NCBI GenBank assembly: GCA_031292015.1
Contig: JARLHY010000018.1
Coordinates: 1 to 24,053 of the forward strand
Reading direction: 5' to 3'
DNA: 24,053 bases
From: Negativicutes bacterium
GTDB taxonomy: Bacteria > Bacillota_C > Negativicutes > Sporomusales_B > JARLHX01
Shown here: positions 14,918-23,272 of the stretch, piece after piece
Position numbering within the stretch: the first letter of the stretch is position 1
Layout of the letters: every line of letters starts with the position of its first letter
Notes under the pieces: model-generated
Databases searched by the model: none
Told to the model about the DNA's origin: nothing
The model's input: only the letters and a program-made list of their open reading frames with translations
Translations under genes and position numbers: made by a program

Positions 14918-15783
14918 AGGGGCTGCGGATTGCCATCATCGGCGTCGGCCTGATCGGGGGTTCTTTAGGGCTGGCTCTTCGCCAGGCCCGGCCCGGGACC
15001 TTTAAAATCACCGGGATCGACAGCCGCCGTGAAAGCCTGGCTGTCGCCCTCGACCGCGGCGCGGTGGATGAAACGGCGGCTGACCCTGTTGCCGGCGTAA
15101 GCGCCGCCGATATCGTCTTTTTGTGTACTCCGGTGCTGCAGATTCCCGGCCTTATCGCCGAAATAGCCCCCCATCTTAAGGACGGGGCGATTGTCACCGA
15201 CGTCGGCAGCACCAAGGGTTTCCTTCGTCGGGAAATCACCGCCCTGCTGCCGGCCGGCGTCTTTTATATCGGCGGCCATCCGATGGCCGGGCGTGAAAAA
15301 AGCGGCATCGCTGCCGCTGACGGGACGCTGTTCGCTGATAAAATGTTTATCCTCACGCCTTTAGAAGACGCCCCGCCGGCGGCGGTTGAGCTCCTGCAAG
15401 AACTCGTCGGTCTGACCGGGGCCCGGGTGACGGTGATGGATGTTGACCACCACGACCGCTGTGCGGCCGTCATCAGCCACATTCCGCATATCGCCGCCGC
15501 GGCGCTGGTCAACCTGCTGGCCCGTTATCCCGGCGAAGAGCAGAATCTGCTCAACCTGGCGGGAGGAGGCTTTTGCGATACCACCCGGATCGCGTCCTCG
15601 GACGCCGACATGTGGGCCGACATCTGCCTGACCAACTCTGCCGCCATCGGTCAAAGCCTGGATCAGATGCAGGCGATCCTGGACGACCTCGCCCGCTTCA
15701 TCCGGCAGGGGGACCGCGACAGGGTGCACGCCTTCTTCAAGGCGGCGAAGGCCCGCCGGGACAGTGTCATCGCGTCACTCTAG
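14914..15783 (+). CDS. tyrA: Prephenate dehydrogenase
   Basis: A 289-residue enzyme that oxidatively decarboxylates prephenate to 4-hydroxyphenylpyruvate, the tyrosine-specific step. Rossmann signature IIGVGLIGGSLGLAL near residue 8; DVGSTKG and GHPMAGREKSG in the middle; SHIPHIAAAAL and a helical C-terminal part. There is no C-terminal ACT domain, unlike many Bacillus-type TyrA proteins, so feedback control may rest on the DAHP synthase domain and the T-box. The start overlaps the aroF stop (ATGA). The 3' end overlaps the oppositely oriented SGNH hydrolase gene by 17 bp. Confidence 0.95.
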   Translation: MKGLRIAIIGVGLIGGSLGLALRQARPGTFKITGIDSRRESLAVALDRGAVDETAADPVAGVSAADIVFLCTPVLQIPGLIAEIAPHLKDGAIVTDVGSTKGFLRREITALLPAGVFYIGGHPMAGREKSGIAAADGTLFADKMFILTPLEDAPPAAVELLQELVGLTGARVTVMDVDHHDRCAAVISHIPHIAAAALVNLLARYPGEEQNLLNLAGGGFCDTTRIASSDADMWADICLTNSAAIGQSLDQMQAILDDLARFIRQGDRDRVHAFFKAAKARRDSVIASL

Positions 15784-17383
15784 CCCAGTTGGCGTTGATG
15801 ATCTGAGCCATTAGCTTTTTCCCCTCAATATCGGGGTGGAGGCCGTCGATGGCGTAATAGTCCGGCAGCTGTCGCTCGGCGTCCGACATCTGCGGAGCAA
15901 GATCGATGTAGTAGCGCTGCTGCCTGATGAAGGCATTGACCGTGTCGAATTCCCGCTGCCAGCCGTCGATGGTTTCCTCTTCGAAAACCCGCATGATCGC
16001 CTCGGGGTTGATCGGCGGCAGGGTAAGGAAAATCGGCCGGATTCCGTGGATCAGGCACCTGTCGCGGATTGCGGTGAGATCTTCGATGACCTTGCCGGAG
16101 GGGGTACCGCCGCGCAGACTGTTGGTGCCACCGAGGATAATCAGGTATTTGGGGCGGAAAGGCAGCACATCCCGGTCAAACCTGTCGGCAAGAGTTTCCG
16201 AAGTGTCGCCGCTTTTGCCCAGATTTACCACCGGGAAATTCAGATAGGTCTGAAAGCTGTATTCCCAGTTGGCCGGGGAATAGGAGACGGCCCCGCCGCC
16301 ATGGGTGATACTGTCGCCGAAGGTGGCGGCGTAATTACCTTTTTTCAGGTCGACCGTGAACTGGCCGATATCGGAATACACTCCCACCGGGTTGCCGGAC
16401 GCATCCAGGCCGCGCACCCGCCAGTAGTAAACCCCGGGAATATTTCTCGGTTCATCGTCATAGCAGTCGAAGCCGGTGGTTTCCTTACTCCAGATGCGGT
16501 AAACCGAAGCCGCCGTTCCGTCCGGGTTTTCCGGCGGCTGGCTCAGTATTTCCACTTCGTAGCTGGTCGCCCCGGTGATGGGGATCCAGGAATAGGCCGG
16601 AAACAGCGGCGTCGCCGCGCCGTTTTCGTTGAACACCGTCGTGATCAGCGGTTTTAACGGCACCTGCTTGTTATGGTCGATAAAGATCTGCTGGGCTTCG
16701 GAGAAAACCCCCAGCGGTTTGCCGTCATAGTCAAGAGCCCGCACCCGCCAGTAGACAAAACTGCCGGGATAGGCGGAAAGATCGGGGTTGTAGCCGTTGG
16801 TGAAGACCTCGCGGGAAGCAAACAGCCGGTGTTTGGAAGGCATGATGTCGCTGGGGTTTTCCGGCGGGGCGGTCAAAAACTCGATTTCATAATAAACCGT
16901 CCCGGGAATGACTTTCCAGGTCAAAAAAGGTTTGTCCGGGCCCGGGGCCGCCTGTGGGTAGGAAACGGTGGCAACCGGCTTGAAACGCTGGAAGTCTTCG
17001 CTGGAATAGCCCATTACCGCCGCCAGATTCAGTGAGTTGGAATACGAACCCAGGGGATGGCGGAACAGCCCGTGGGCCGACACCCGCCAGTAGGTCCGGA
17101 AGGGAAAGCTTTCATTGACCGTAAGCTGATTTCGCCAGGTTCGGTAAGTAATGATCCTCTGGGACACCGGCACCGCCAGGTCCTGGTTTTCCGGCGGCGC
17201 TTTCAGCACCTCGACCTCATAGTAGCTGAAATAATCCAGCTTGGGCCAGGTCAGCACATATTCGTTGGCGACAAAAGACGCCTCCAGTTTTGGCTTATAG
17301 CTGCTCAACCCCATAATGTCCAGGGTCTCCGCCAGGCCGATCAGCGCTAATATGGCAACCAACAGCGCAAGAATACGCTTCAT
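15767..17383 (-). CDS. Secreted or membrane-anchored SGNH/GDSL hydrolase with three Fn3-like repeats
   Basis: A 538-residue protein. Residues 1-20 form a hydrophobic signal or anchor (MKRILALLVAILALIGLAET). Three repeats follow with a period of 110 residues: PPEN motifs at 63, 173 and 283, each after a Y-E-(V/I)-E strand, and a YWRV strand late in each repeat. These look like fibronectin-III-type beta domains. The C-terminal SGNH esterase domain has ATFGDSITHGGG (Ser 358), NLGKSGDTS (about 387-395), LGGTN (Asn 421) and DGLHPDIEG (Asp 513, His 516), so all four SGNH blocks are present. Likely acts on acylated cell-surface polymers. ATG 17383 follows GAGG; the longer in-frame start lacks an SD and would bury the signal. 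Confidence 0.85.
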   Translation of the reverse strand: MKRILALLVAILALIGLAETLDIMGLSSYKPKLEASFVANEYVLTWPKLDYFSYYEVEVLKAPPENQDLAVPVSQRIITYRTWRNQLTVNESFPFRTYWRVSAHGLFRHPLGSYSNSLNLAAVMGYSSEDFQRFKPVATVSYPQAAPGPDKPFLTWKVIPGTVYYEIEFLTAPPENPSDIMPSKHRLFASREVFTNGYNPDLSAYPGSFVYWRVRALDYDGKPLGVFSEAQQIFIDHNKQVPLKPLITTVFNENGAATPLFPAYSWIPITGATSYEVEILSQPPENPDGTAASVYRIWSKETTGFDCYDDEPRNIPGVYYWRVRGLDASGNPVGVYSDIGQFTVDLKKGNYAATFGDSITHGGGAVSYSPANWEYSFQTYLNFPVVNLGKSGDTSETLADRFDRDVLPFRPKYLIILGGTNSLRGGTPSGKVIEDLTAIRDRCLIHGIRPIFLTLPPINPEAIMRVFEEETIDGWQREFDTVNAFIRQQRYYIDLAPQMSDAERQLPDYYAIDGLHPDIEGKKLMAQIINANWARVTR

Positions 17384-17419
17384 ATAAAACCTCGGATTTT
17401 TATTTTGTGGTACAAGGGT

Positions 17420-17448
17420 TTGGCTGGCAGGAAACGAAATAGTAACTA
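17420..17448 (+). promoter_or_regulatory. Candidate promoter of the first MFS transporter gene
   Basis: TTGGCT (17420-17425), 17-nt spacer, TAACTA (17443-17448). It would start near 17455 and give a 22-nt leader containing GGGAG. It lies in the 93-nt gap between two divergent genes. Confidence 0.4.
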
Positions 17449-17476
17449 TCACCAAACTCGCCCGGGAGATGATCGG

Positions 17477-18643
17477 TTGTTCAACAGCGCAATCTACAGC
17501 CGGCAGTTTGTCACTCTGATTTCAGCGAACATGTTTTTCTGGATGAGTGTCAATTTTTTTCTGCCGGTGTTACCAATATATTACCACAGCTTAGGTATGG
17601 ATGACCATCAGATAGGCTTGGCAATCGGCGCCTTTTTTGTCGGTTCGGTGCTGTTTCGTGTCTTTGCCGGTCGAGCGGTGGACCATTATGGCGGCAAACC
17701 TGTGCTGACCATCGGGATGGTCCTTTCCGTGATCTCGATCATCGGCTACTATTACAGCCAGACGCTGCTGCCGGCGATGCTGACCCGGTTTCTCCACGGC
17801 GCCGGCATCTCCGGCTATGCATCCGCAGCTCTTACCATGGTGACCCTGATGCATGAGGAACACCACACCACTGAAGCCGTGGCCGCCTATACCCTGTTTA
17901 CGATGTTCGGCGTGGGTGTTGCCTCCAGCAGCGCTATCTGGATTTTCGGTCTCGGCGATTTTTCCCTGATCGTGATTTGCGGTGTCGTGACCACCTTGCT
18001 GTCGTTATTATTGTTTCCCCGCAAACCGAAACTAAAAGTAAAGATATCGGTCGCCGAAACGCTGCCCCTGCGGACCGTGGCCTGCCATCCGGGGGTTATC
18101 ATTCCCGCCGTCAGCCTGCTGGCGACCAGTATCTGTTTTGGCAGCATGATGACCTTCCTGCCGCTGATGATGATCAGTCAGGGCATCAAAGGCCTCGGCA
18201 TGTTCTATATCGCCTACTCGGTCACCGTCATCCTGTCCCGCTTCTGGGTCAGCAGGCTGTGCAACTGGCTGACGGCGGAGCGGTTGTCCCTGTATATTCT
18301 GCTCATGTTGGGCGCTACTATGCTTCTGGCGGGACAGATCGTCGCCGAGTGGGTGCTGGTGCTGTCCGGCGTCAGCATCGGGATCAGCAGCGGACTGGTT
18401 TACCCGGCCCTGGCGTCCGTCGTGACCGCCAATACCCAGCCGGTCAACAGGGGAACCGCTTTCGGCTTCTTCACCATGGCCTTCGACATCGGCGTTGCCG
18501 GCGGCGCCATCGTCCTGGGAGCAGTGGCCTCGGTCTGGGGTTATCAGGCCGTCTTTCTTGCCGCCGGCGCCTACACCCTGGCCTACGCCGCCGCCTACTA
18601 CTGGTGGCTGATGGGTCGCCTGCTCAGCTGTCAGACTGAATGA
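17477..18643 (+). CDS. MFS transporter
   Basis: A 388-residue protein with about 12 hydrophobic helices and the MFS signature between helices 2 and 3 (FRVFAGRAVDHYGGKPVLTIG). It resembles the drug or arabinose efflux type of the major facilitator superfamily; the substrate cannot be read from the sequence. The TTG at 17477 is chosen because GGGAG is 8 nt upstream and the protein then begins FNSAIYSRQFVTLISANMFF, just before helix 1. The longer in-frame start at 17405 would add a polar tail and has no SD. It is followed by a good terminator, so it is transcribed alone. Confidence 0.85.
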   Translation: MFNSAIYSRQFVTLISANMFFWMSVNFFLPVLPIYYHSLGMDDHQIGLAIGAFFVGSVLFRVFAGRAVDHYGGKPVLTIGMVLSVISIIGYYYSQTLLPAMLTRFLHGAGISGYASAALTMVTLMHEEHHTTEAVAAYTLFTMFGVGVASSSAIWIFGLGDFSLIVICGVVTTLLSLLLFPRKPKLKVKISVAETLPLRTVACHPGVIIPAVSLLATSICFGSMMTFLPLMMISQGIKGLGMFYIAYSVTVILSRFWVSRLCNWLTAERLSLYILLMLGATMLLAGQIVAEWVLVLSGVSIGISSGLVYPALASVVTANTQPVNRGTAFGFFTMAFDIGVAGGAIVLGAVASVWGYQAVFLAAGAYTLAYAAAYYWWLMGRLLSCQTE

Positions 18644-18668
18644 TATCCTTCATCCGACCGGCGCTTTT

Positions 18669-18699
18669 ACCCGGACTTCCAGGTCCGGGTTTTCTTTTT
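18669..18699 (+). terminator. Rho-independent terminator after the first MFS gene
   Basis: Stem ACCCGGAC/GTCCGGGT with a 6-nt loop, then TTTCTTTTT. It starts 26 nt after the stop codon. Confidence 0.85.
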
Positions 18700-18705
18700 C
18701 CCCGC

Positions 18706-18736
18706 TTGACCCGACTATAGCTTCATAGTTTATCAT
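18706..18736 (+). promoter_or_regulatory. Candidate promoter of the MFS-MerR pair
   Basis: TTGACC (18706-18711) with TTTATC at 17 nt or TATCAT at 19 nt. A 19-nt spacer would fit a MerR-activated promoter, and a MerR-type regulator is encoded in this unit. The SD GGGAGGG for the MFS gene follows. Confidence 0.45.
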
Positions 18737-18779
18737 GCTGTAGAGAAGCTGCAAAAAGGCATCTTGGTGGGAGGGCGCC

Positions 18780-19988
18780 ATGTTTTTGATCAACCGCAAT
18801 TTCCGGCTGCTCTGGTTTGGCCAGTCGATCTCGCAATTGGGCGACAAAGCCTATAACATCGCCCTGATGTGGTGGCTGTTCGAGAAAACCGCCTCACCGC
18901 TCTACATCAGCTCGTTTTTGATCGCCTCGATGCTGCCGGAGCTGATCTTCGGGCCGGTAGCCGGCGTGTATATCGACCGCTGGGACAAGAAAAAAATACT
19001 GGTGGCCGCGGATTTCGTCCGCGGGATCGCCGTCCTGCTTCTCGCCGTTCTCTACCTGGCGGATGTCCTGGCCATATGGCACATCTACAGCGCCGCTCTT
19101 TGCATATCGCTTTGTTCGGCGCTGTTCAACCCGGCGACCATGGCGGTGATCCCGGCGGTGGTGGAAAAGGCGGAACTTCGCCAAGCCAACGCTCTGAGTC
19201 AGCTGGTGGCAGGAGCGGTGGCGGTGATCGGTCCGCTGGTGGGAGCTTCCAGTGTGGCCTTACTGGGGTATGCCGGGGTGCTGGTATTCAACGGCTGTTC
19301 CTATATGATATCAGGGCTCGCTGCCGCCTTTCTCCGGATGCGGAAGACCGGGGCTGCGGCGAAGGAGCCGGTATGTTCCGCTCTCCTGCAGGGGTTGCGC
19401 TACATTCGCCGCGACCCGCGGATAGTGGTGGTGGTGATCATCGTGGCTGTCATTCATGTCTTTGTCGGCGCCATGGTGGTAGTCATGCCTTTTTTGGCCG
19501 GCTCCCTGACCGGCGGCATCAACAGTCTGGGCGTATTGCAGGCCGCCCTCGGCGGCGGGATGATCGCCGGGGCGGTGTATGTATCCCGGTTTTCCGGTGA
19601 GCGCTTGGCCGGATCGTCCCTTTTCTGCGCCATCATGGTTATGGGGGCAGGAATCGCAGCCCTTGGGGTGCTGCAGTTTCTCCGCAGCGACGCGGTGGAG
19701 GTCTATGCCGGGTGCTGTCTCATCATCGGCATGTGTGTCGCGGTTGTCAGCGTCTTCTGGCGCACCATAGCTCAAACTTGCGTCGCTGCGGAAATGACCG
19801 GGCGGGTTTTCAGTGTGCTGTCCACCACCGGCAATATCACTCTGCCTGTTTCCATCGGGCTGTTCGGAGTGATCCTCCATTATGCCGCTCCGGCGTTCCT
19901 GCTTTCTTTTGCAGGAATTTGCCTGGTCCTTATCGGAATAGTATTGCTCATAAGCAGCAGGACAATGTTTGAAAACCTGCAGCAGTAA
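18780..19988 (+). CDS. MFS transporter, EntS/MFS_3-like exporter
   Basis: A 402-residue, 12-helix protein. The N-terminus FLINRNFRLLWFGQSISQLGDKAYNIAL is typical of the MFS_3 group, which includes enterobactin exporter EntS and many macrolide or multidrug efflux proteins. The loop motif GPVAGVYIDRWDKKKILVAAD is the MFS signature. Start ATG follows GGGAGGG. The MerR-type gene begins 30 nt after the stop, suggesting local control by an effector that the pump exports. Substrate unknown. Confidence 0.88.
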   Translation: MFLINRNFRLLWFGQSISQLGDKAYNIALMWWLFEKTASPLYISSFLIASMLPELIFGPVAGVYIDRWDKKKILVAADFVRGIAVLLLAVLYLADVLAIWHIYSAALCISLCSALFNPATMAVIPAVVEKAELRQANALSQLVAGAVAVIGPLVGASSVALLGYAGVLVFNGCSYMISGLAAAFLRMRKTGAAAKEPVCSALLQGLRYIRRDPRIVVVVIIVAVIHVFVGAMVVVMPFLAGSLTGGINSLGVLQAALGGGMIAGAVYVSRFSGERLAGSSLFCAIMVMGAGIAALGVLQFLRSDAVEVYAGCCLIIGMCVAVVSVFWRTIAQTCVAAEMTGRVFSVLSTTGNITLPVSIGLFGVILHYAAPAFLLSFAGICLVLIGIVLLISSRTMFENLQQ

Positions 19989-20018
19989 GAACGGCCGCCG
20001 CAGAACGGATGTGACAAT

Positions 20019-20552
20019 ATGACCTTTACCATCGGAAAACTGGCCCGAAGATTTAACCTGTCCCGCAGCACGCTCCTCTACTATGATTCCATCGGCCTGT
20101 TGTCACCTGAGGCAAGAGGCAAAAGCAACTACCGCCTCTATTCCGAAACCAGCTGCCAGCGGCTGGAGCAGATCGCCGTCTATCGCCAGGCAGGCCTGTC
20201 CCTTTGCCGGATCAAAGAACTGCTGGACGCCCCGAAGGGCGCCGCTGCCGCCGCCCTGGAAGCCAAGCTGGAGGAAATCAACAGGCAAATCAGGGCACTG
20301 CGTCAGCAGCAGCACTTTATCATCCAGGTACTGAAAAGCAGCCAACTGCTTGAGCGCCTGAGCGTCATCCCGAAGGATGCCCTGGTCGGGCTGCTTCAGG
20401 CCGCCGGAGTCGATGAACAGGCCCAGTGGCGGTTTCATCATCTGTTCGAACAGCAGTTTCCCGAACGGCATCAGGAGTTTGTGGAACTGCTGGGACTGAC
20501 GCCCGGCCAGGCGAATGAAATCCGGGAATGGTCGCGCCGGGAACAGGAATAA
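20019..20552 (+). CDS. MerR-family transcriptional regulator
   Basis: A 177-residue DNA-binding protein. The N-terminal winged-helix motif MTFTIGKLARRFNLSRSTLL with YYDSIGLLSPEARGKSNYRLY is the MerR signature. A coiled coil follows (residues 75-110, LEAKLEEINRQIRALRQQQH), then an effector-domain-sized C-terminal region of about 65 residues with no metal-binding cysteines, arguing for an organic ligand rather than a metal. The SD is weak. Its position after the MFS gene suggests it regulates that gene, possibly at the 19-nt spacer promoter at 18706. Confidence 0.9.
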   Translation: MTFTIGKLARRFNLSRSTLLYYDSIGLLSPEARGKSNYRLYSETSCQRLEQIAVYRQAGLSLCRIKELLDAPKGAAAAALEAKLEEINRQIRALRQQQHFIIQVLKSSQLLERLSVIPKDALVGLLQAAGVDEQAQWRFHHLFEQQFPERHQEFVELLGLTPGQANEIREWSRREQE

Positions 20553-20649
20553 TGCCTCCGCTTTTTCTTGGGGATGAAGGGGCTTGTCCGGCGGGGGAGA
20601 ATATAGCGGTAAGGAAAGCCAAAAGATCCAGGGCACATGGAGGAAAAAA

Positions 20650-21251
20650 ATGAACGAAGCGAATCGTTGGTTGCGAATCGGAAGTCTGTCTATTTTGCTT
20701 TTCGCGGCGGTTTTTGCTTTCTGCCTTACTCCCGCCGGGCTTGCGTCTGAGAAGCCAGCGGCACGGGCCGCTTCAGGCCAGGATGGGCCGGGGGCGGGCG
20801 ACGCGACGAAAAAAGACTACGTCCGATTAGGGTTCGACCTTATGAAGAAGGAAACGGTCGGCGATCTTAGGCTCAACAGTACAGACGATACCGTACTGGG
20901 ACTTATCGGAGAGCCGGAAGATAGGTCTCCGGCGAGAATCTGGGGCGCGGACGGCCGGGAGCACCAGTCCTGGTATTATCCGGCCAGGGGTCTGGAACTC
21001 GGCATGGTCAGAGCCGGAGATGGGCAGAAGGTCGAACGGATTTGCCTGAAAAGTCCCTGTGAGCTGAAAACCGGACGGGGTATAGGGATCGGCAGCACCG
21101 AAGAGGAAGTCAGGGCGGCTTACCGCGATGAAATAGACCTCCAGGCCCGGGGGCGGGAAGGCTGGTGGCCGGCACCATTTATGGCGGGGTCATCTTCGCT
21201 CTGGAAAACGGTGTTGTGTCATCTATTTTCATCGGTGCCGGCGCAGAGTGA
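20650..21251 (+). pseudogene. Secreted hypothetical protein, broken by a single frameshift
   Basis: Starts at ATG 20650 after GGAGG. It has a signal peptide (LRIGSLSILLFAAVFAFCLT followed by AGLASE), then LGEPEDRSPARIWGADGREH, HQSWYYPARGLEL and IGIGSTEEEVRAAYRDE, a layout like small SmpA/BLIP-type repeat domains. After residue about 170 the open frame becomes unlike the rest and ends at 21312. In the -1 frame the sequence continues sensibly as LVAGTIYGGVIFALENGVVS and then SIFIGAGAE with a stop at 21251. A one-base loss in the C/G-rich run near 21150-21160 (GCCCGGGGGCGGG) explains this. The restored protein would be about 200 residues. It may be a real inactivation, a sequencing error, or phase variation. 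Function unknown. Confidence 0.7.
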
Positions 21252-21323
21252 CAAAATCCTGGCCAATCCATGGTCACGGTTGATGCTCAAAAAAGAATCC
21301 CAAATAATATAAGGAAGACAAAT

Positions 21324-21354
21324 AAAGGCACCCGGCGAGACGCCGGGTGCCTTT
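21324..21354. terminator. Bidirectional terminator between the broken secreted gene and hydG
   Basis: Perfect 14-bp stem AAAGGCACCCGGCG / CGCCGGGTGCCTTT with a 3-nt loop, lying 22 nt beyond the hydG stop. The U-tract is short in both directions (CTTTATTT on the minus strand). Confidence 0.75.
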
Positions 21355-21375
21355 ATCATCGAAAACGCTGTTTGA

Positions 21376-22815
21376 CTAAAAATACAGGTCCCGCTGACCT
21401 TCTTCAATCTCCCTGAGCCGCTGGGCGGTGAGAGTTCGGGTGTTTTCCTGGGGGATGGACGCCAGGGCGTCTTTGATCAGGGACTCGCCTGCCGTCTTGG
21501 TCGGTTCGTCGGCGTAATCCAGGAGATATTCCTTAAAAGTCAGCAGGGCGTTGGGCAGACAGACGTTCTGAATCTCGCCGCTTTTGGCCAGGCTCATGAA
21601 CCGGTCGCCGGTGCGGCCCTGACGGTAGCAAGCGGTGCAGAAGCTGGGAACAAACCCTTTTGCGCACAACATCCGGATGATTTCGTTGGGGGAACGCTGG
21701 TCGCTCGGTTCGAACTGCTGGCCGTTGTTGGCGTTGTAGGCCGTGGAGGCATGCTCCTCGTAAACCTGCTGGTAGCCGCCGACACCGGTACAGGACCCGG
21801 CGCTGATCTGGGAGATGCCGTAGGTGATCAGTTCGTCCCGCAGCTCGGGATTTTCGCGGGTCGACAGAATCATGCCGGTATACGGCACCGCCAGGCGGAT
21901 GATGGCAATGATCTTCTTGAAATCTTCGTCATCCACCAGGTAGGGGAAGTTCGCCAGATTGACGCTGCCGGCTGGCCGAAGGCGGGGCACCGAGATGGTG
22001 TGGGGCCCGACCCCGAACGTGCTGTCAAGATGTTCGGCGTGGAGGAACATTGCCACTGTCTCGTACTTCCAGTCATAAAGACCGTATAGTACGCCGATGC
22101 CCACGTCGTCGATGCCGGCCTGCATCGCCCGGTCCATGGCGGTGGTGTGCCAGTTGTAGTCGTGTTTCGGGCCGGTGGGGTGAAGCGTGGCGTAGGTCGG
22201 ACGGTGGTAGGTTTCCTGGAACAGGATGTAGGTGCCGATTTCGGCTTCCTTCAGTCTGCGGTAGTCTTCGACCGTGGTGGCGGCGATATTGACGTTTACC
22301 CGGCGGATGGCGCCGTTGCCGTCCTTGATGCTATAAATCTCCTTGATGACGTCAGTCACATAGTCGATAGGGCAGTTGACCGGGTCTTCGCCGGCCTCCA
22401 GCGCCAGGCGCTTGTGGCCGAGGGCTTCCATGATCTCCACTTCTTTTCTTACATCCGCCAGCTCTAGGCGGCGGCGGAGCTGCTCTTTATTGGCGGACTG
22501 ATAGCCGCAGTAAACGCAGTTGTTGATACAGAAGCTGGAAATGTAGAGCGGGGCGAAGAGCACGATCCGCTTGCCGTAAATCGCTTCCTTGACTCTGGCT
22601 GCGGTCTGGAACATTTCCTGCAGCAGGGCCGGGGCCTTTACTTCGATCAGTACCGCGACTTCCTCCGCCGACAGGCCGTGATAGCGGGCGGCCTTGGCGA
22701 TGATCTGCCGCACGGCGGCCGCATCGCCGGCCTTGGTTTTGGCCTCAGCCAAAAGGTTCACGATCAGGTTATTGTCGATAAATCCGTCACTGGATCGTTG
22801 TTTTTCGTCAATCAT
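21376..22815 (-). CDS. hydG: FeFe-hydrogenase H-cluster maturase HydG
   Basis: A 479-residue radical-SAM tyrosine lyase that makes the CO and cyanide ligands and the Fe-CO-CN unit of the hydrogenase H-cluster. N-terminal SAM-cluster motif CINNCVYC (about 96-103). The C-terminal auxiliary-cluster motif is CX2CX22C: CTACYRQGRTGDRF, then 22 residues to the Cys in NVCLPN. Length is typical. ATG 22815 is preferred to the GTG at 22824, since AGGAGG is 9 nt from the ATG. It overlaps the TM1266-like gene upstream by 8 nt, so the two are coupled. No hydE, hydF or hydrogenase structural gene is in the window. Confidence 0.96.
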   Translation of the reverse strand: MIDEKQRSSDGFIDNNLIVNLLAEAKTKAGDAAAVRQIIAKAARYHGLSAEEVAVLIEVKAPALLQEMFQTAARVKEAIYGKRIVLFAPLYISSFCINNCVYCGYQSANKEQLRRRLELADVRKEVEIMEALGHKRLALEAGEDPVNCPIDYVTDVIKEIYSIKDGNGAIRRVNVNIAATTVEDYRRLKEAEIGTYILFQETYHRPTYATLHPTGPKHDYNWHTTAMDRAMQAGIDDVGIGVLYGLYDWKYETVAMFLHAEHLDSTFGVGPHTISVPRLRPAGSVNLANFPYLVDDEDFKKIIAIIRLAVPYTGMILSTRENPELRDELITYGISQISAGSCTGVGGYQQVYEEHASTAYNANNGQQFEPSDQRSPNEIIRMLCAKGFVPSFCTACYRQGRTGDRFMSLAKSGEIQNVCLPNALLTFKEYLLDYADEPTKTAGESLIKDALASIPQENTRTLTAQRLREIEEGQRDLYF

Positions 22816-23083
22816 GGTTATCACCCTCCTGAATCGTTTTAGCGGTGAGAGCGGACTTTACGGTTACGCCGGGGATGTTGCCCAGCTTGCCGGTCATGGC
22901 GCCCACCTCGTCGGTGGTTCCCTCAATAATCAGGGCGATGACCCCGACATTGGCCTGGGGTCTGGGAATACCCATCCGCCCGATGACGATATGACCGTAA
23001 CTTGAGATGACGGCATTGACCTTTTCCCCGACACATCTGGGATCGTCAATGACGATGCCGATGACGCCGACACGTTTTGGCAC
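22808..23083 (-). CDS. TM1266-like iron-only hydrogenase system regulator
   Basis: A 91-residue protein with the ACT/NikR-C-like beta-alpha-beta pattern (RVGVIGIVIDD, then YGHIVIGRMGIPRPQANVGV, IALIIEGTTDEVG, TGKLGNIPGVTVKSAL). The family (TM1266) is known from operons of FeFe-hydrogenase maturation genes and is described as a putative regulator with no DNA-binding domain. GTG 23083 is preferred, preceded by GAGGGAGGGG at 6 nt. An in-frame extension upstream crosses the leader structures and is rejected. It overlaps hydG by 8 nt. How it acts is not established. Confidence 0.85.
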   Translation of the reverse strand: MPKRVGVIGIVIDDPRCVGEKVNAVISSYGHIVIGRMGIPRPQANVGVIALIIEGTTDEVGAMTGKLGNIPGVTVKSALTAKTIQEGDNHD

Positions 23084-23266
23084 CAGGCACCCCTCCCTCG
23101 AAAATAATAAAAGCCTTCTTTTGCGCGCAAGGCATAAGAAGGCAGTAATTACCGTCCGGTAAATTCGCCATCCTTTGCGCAGGCATCGCCCTTGCTTGCA
23201 GATTGCGCTGAAAGCTTTTCCTCCAAGGCACGGCAGCCACGGCTGGCATGCTTTGTCAGAAACTAT
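23084..23266 (-). ncRNA. Structured leader of the TM1266-hydG operon, candidate attenuator
   Basis: About 180 nt of 5'UTR. On the minus strand it contains a GCCAGCCGTGGCTGCC hairpin, a GCGCA/TGCGC stem with 22-nt loop, a TTACCG/CGGTAA hairpin (23149-23162), and a terminator-type hairpin at 23113-23143. I could not match it to M-box, T-box, SAM, cobalamin, FMN, TPP, glycine, THF, ZTP, fluoride, c-di-GMP or Moco consensus. The class is unidentified. Confidence 0.5.
23101..23143 (-). terminator. Intrinsic terminator inside the TM1266-hydG leader
   Basis: Minus strand stem GCCTTCTT/AAGAAGGC around a loop that itself contains the palindrome TTGCGCGCAA, followed by TTTTATTATTTT. The SD of the TM1266-like gene begins right after the U-tract. 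A terminator between a promoter and its first gene suggests attenuation. Confidence 0.65.
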
Positions 23267-23272
23267 GTACTG

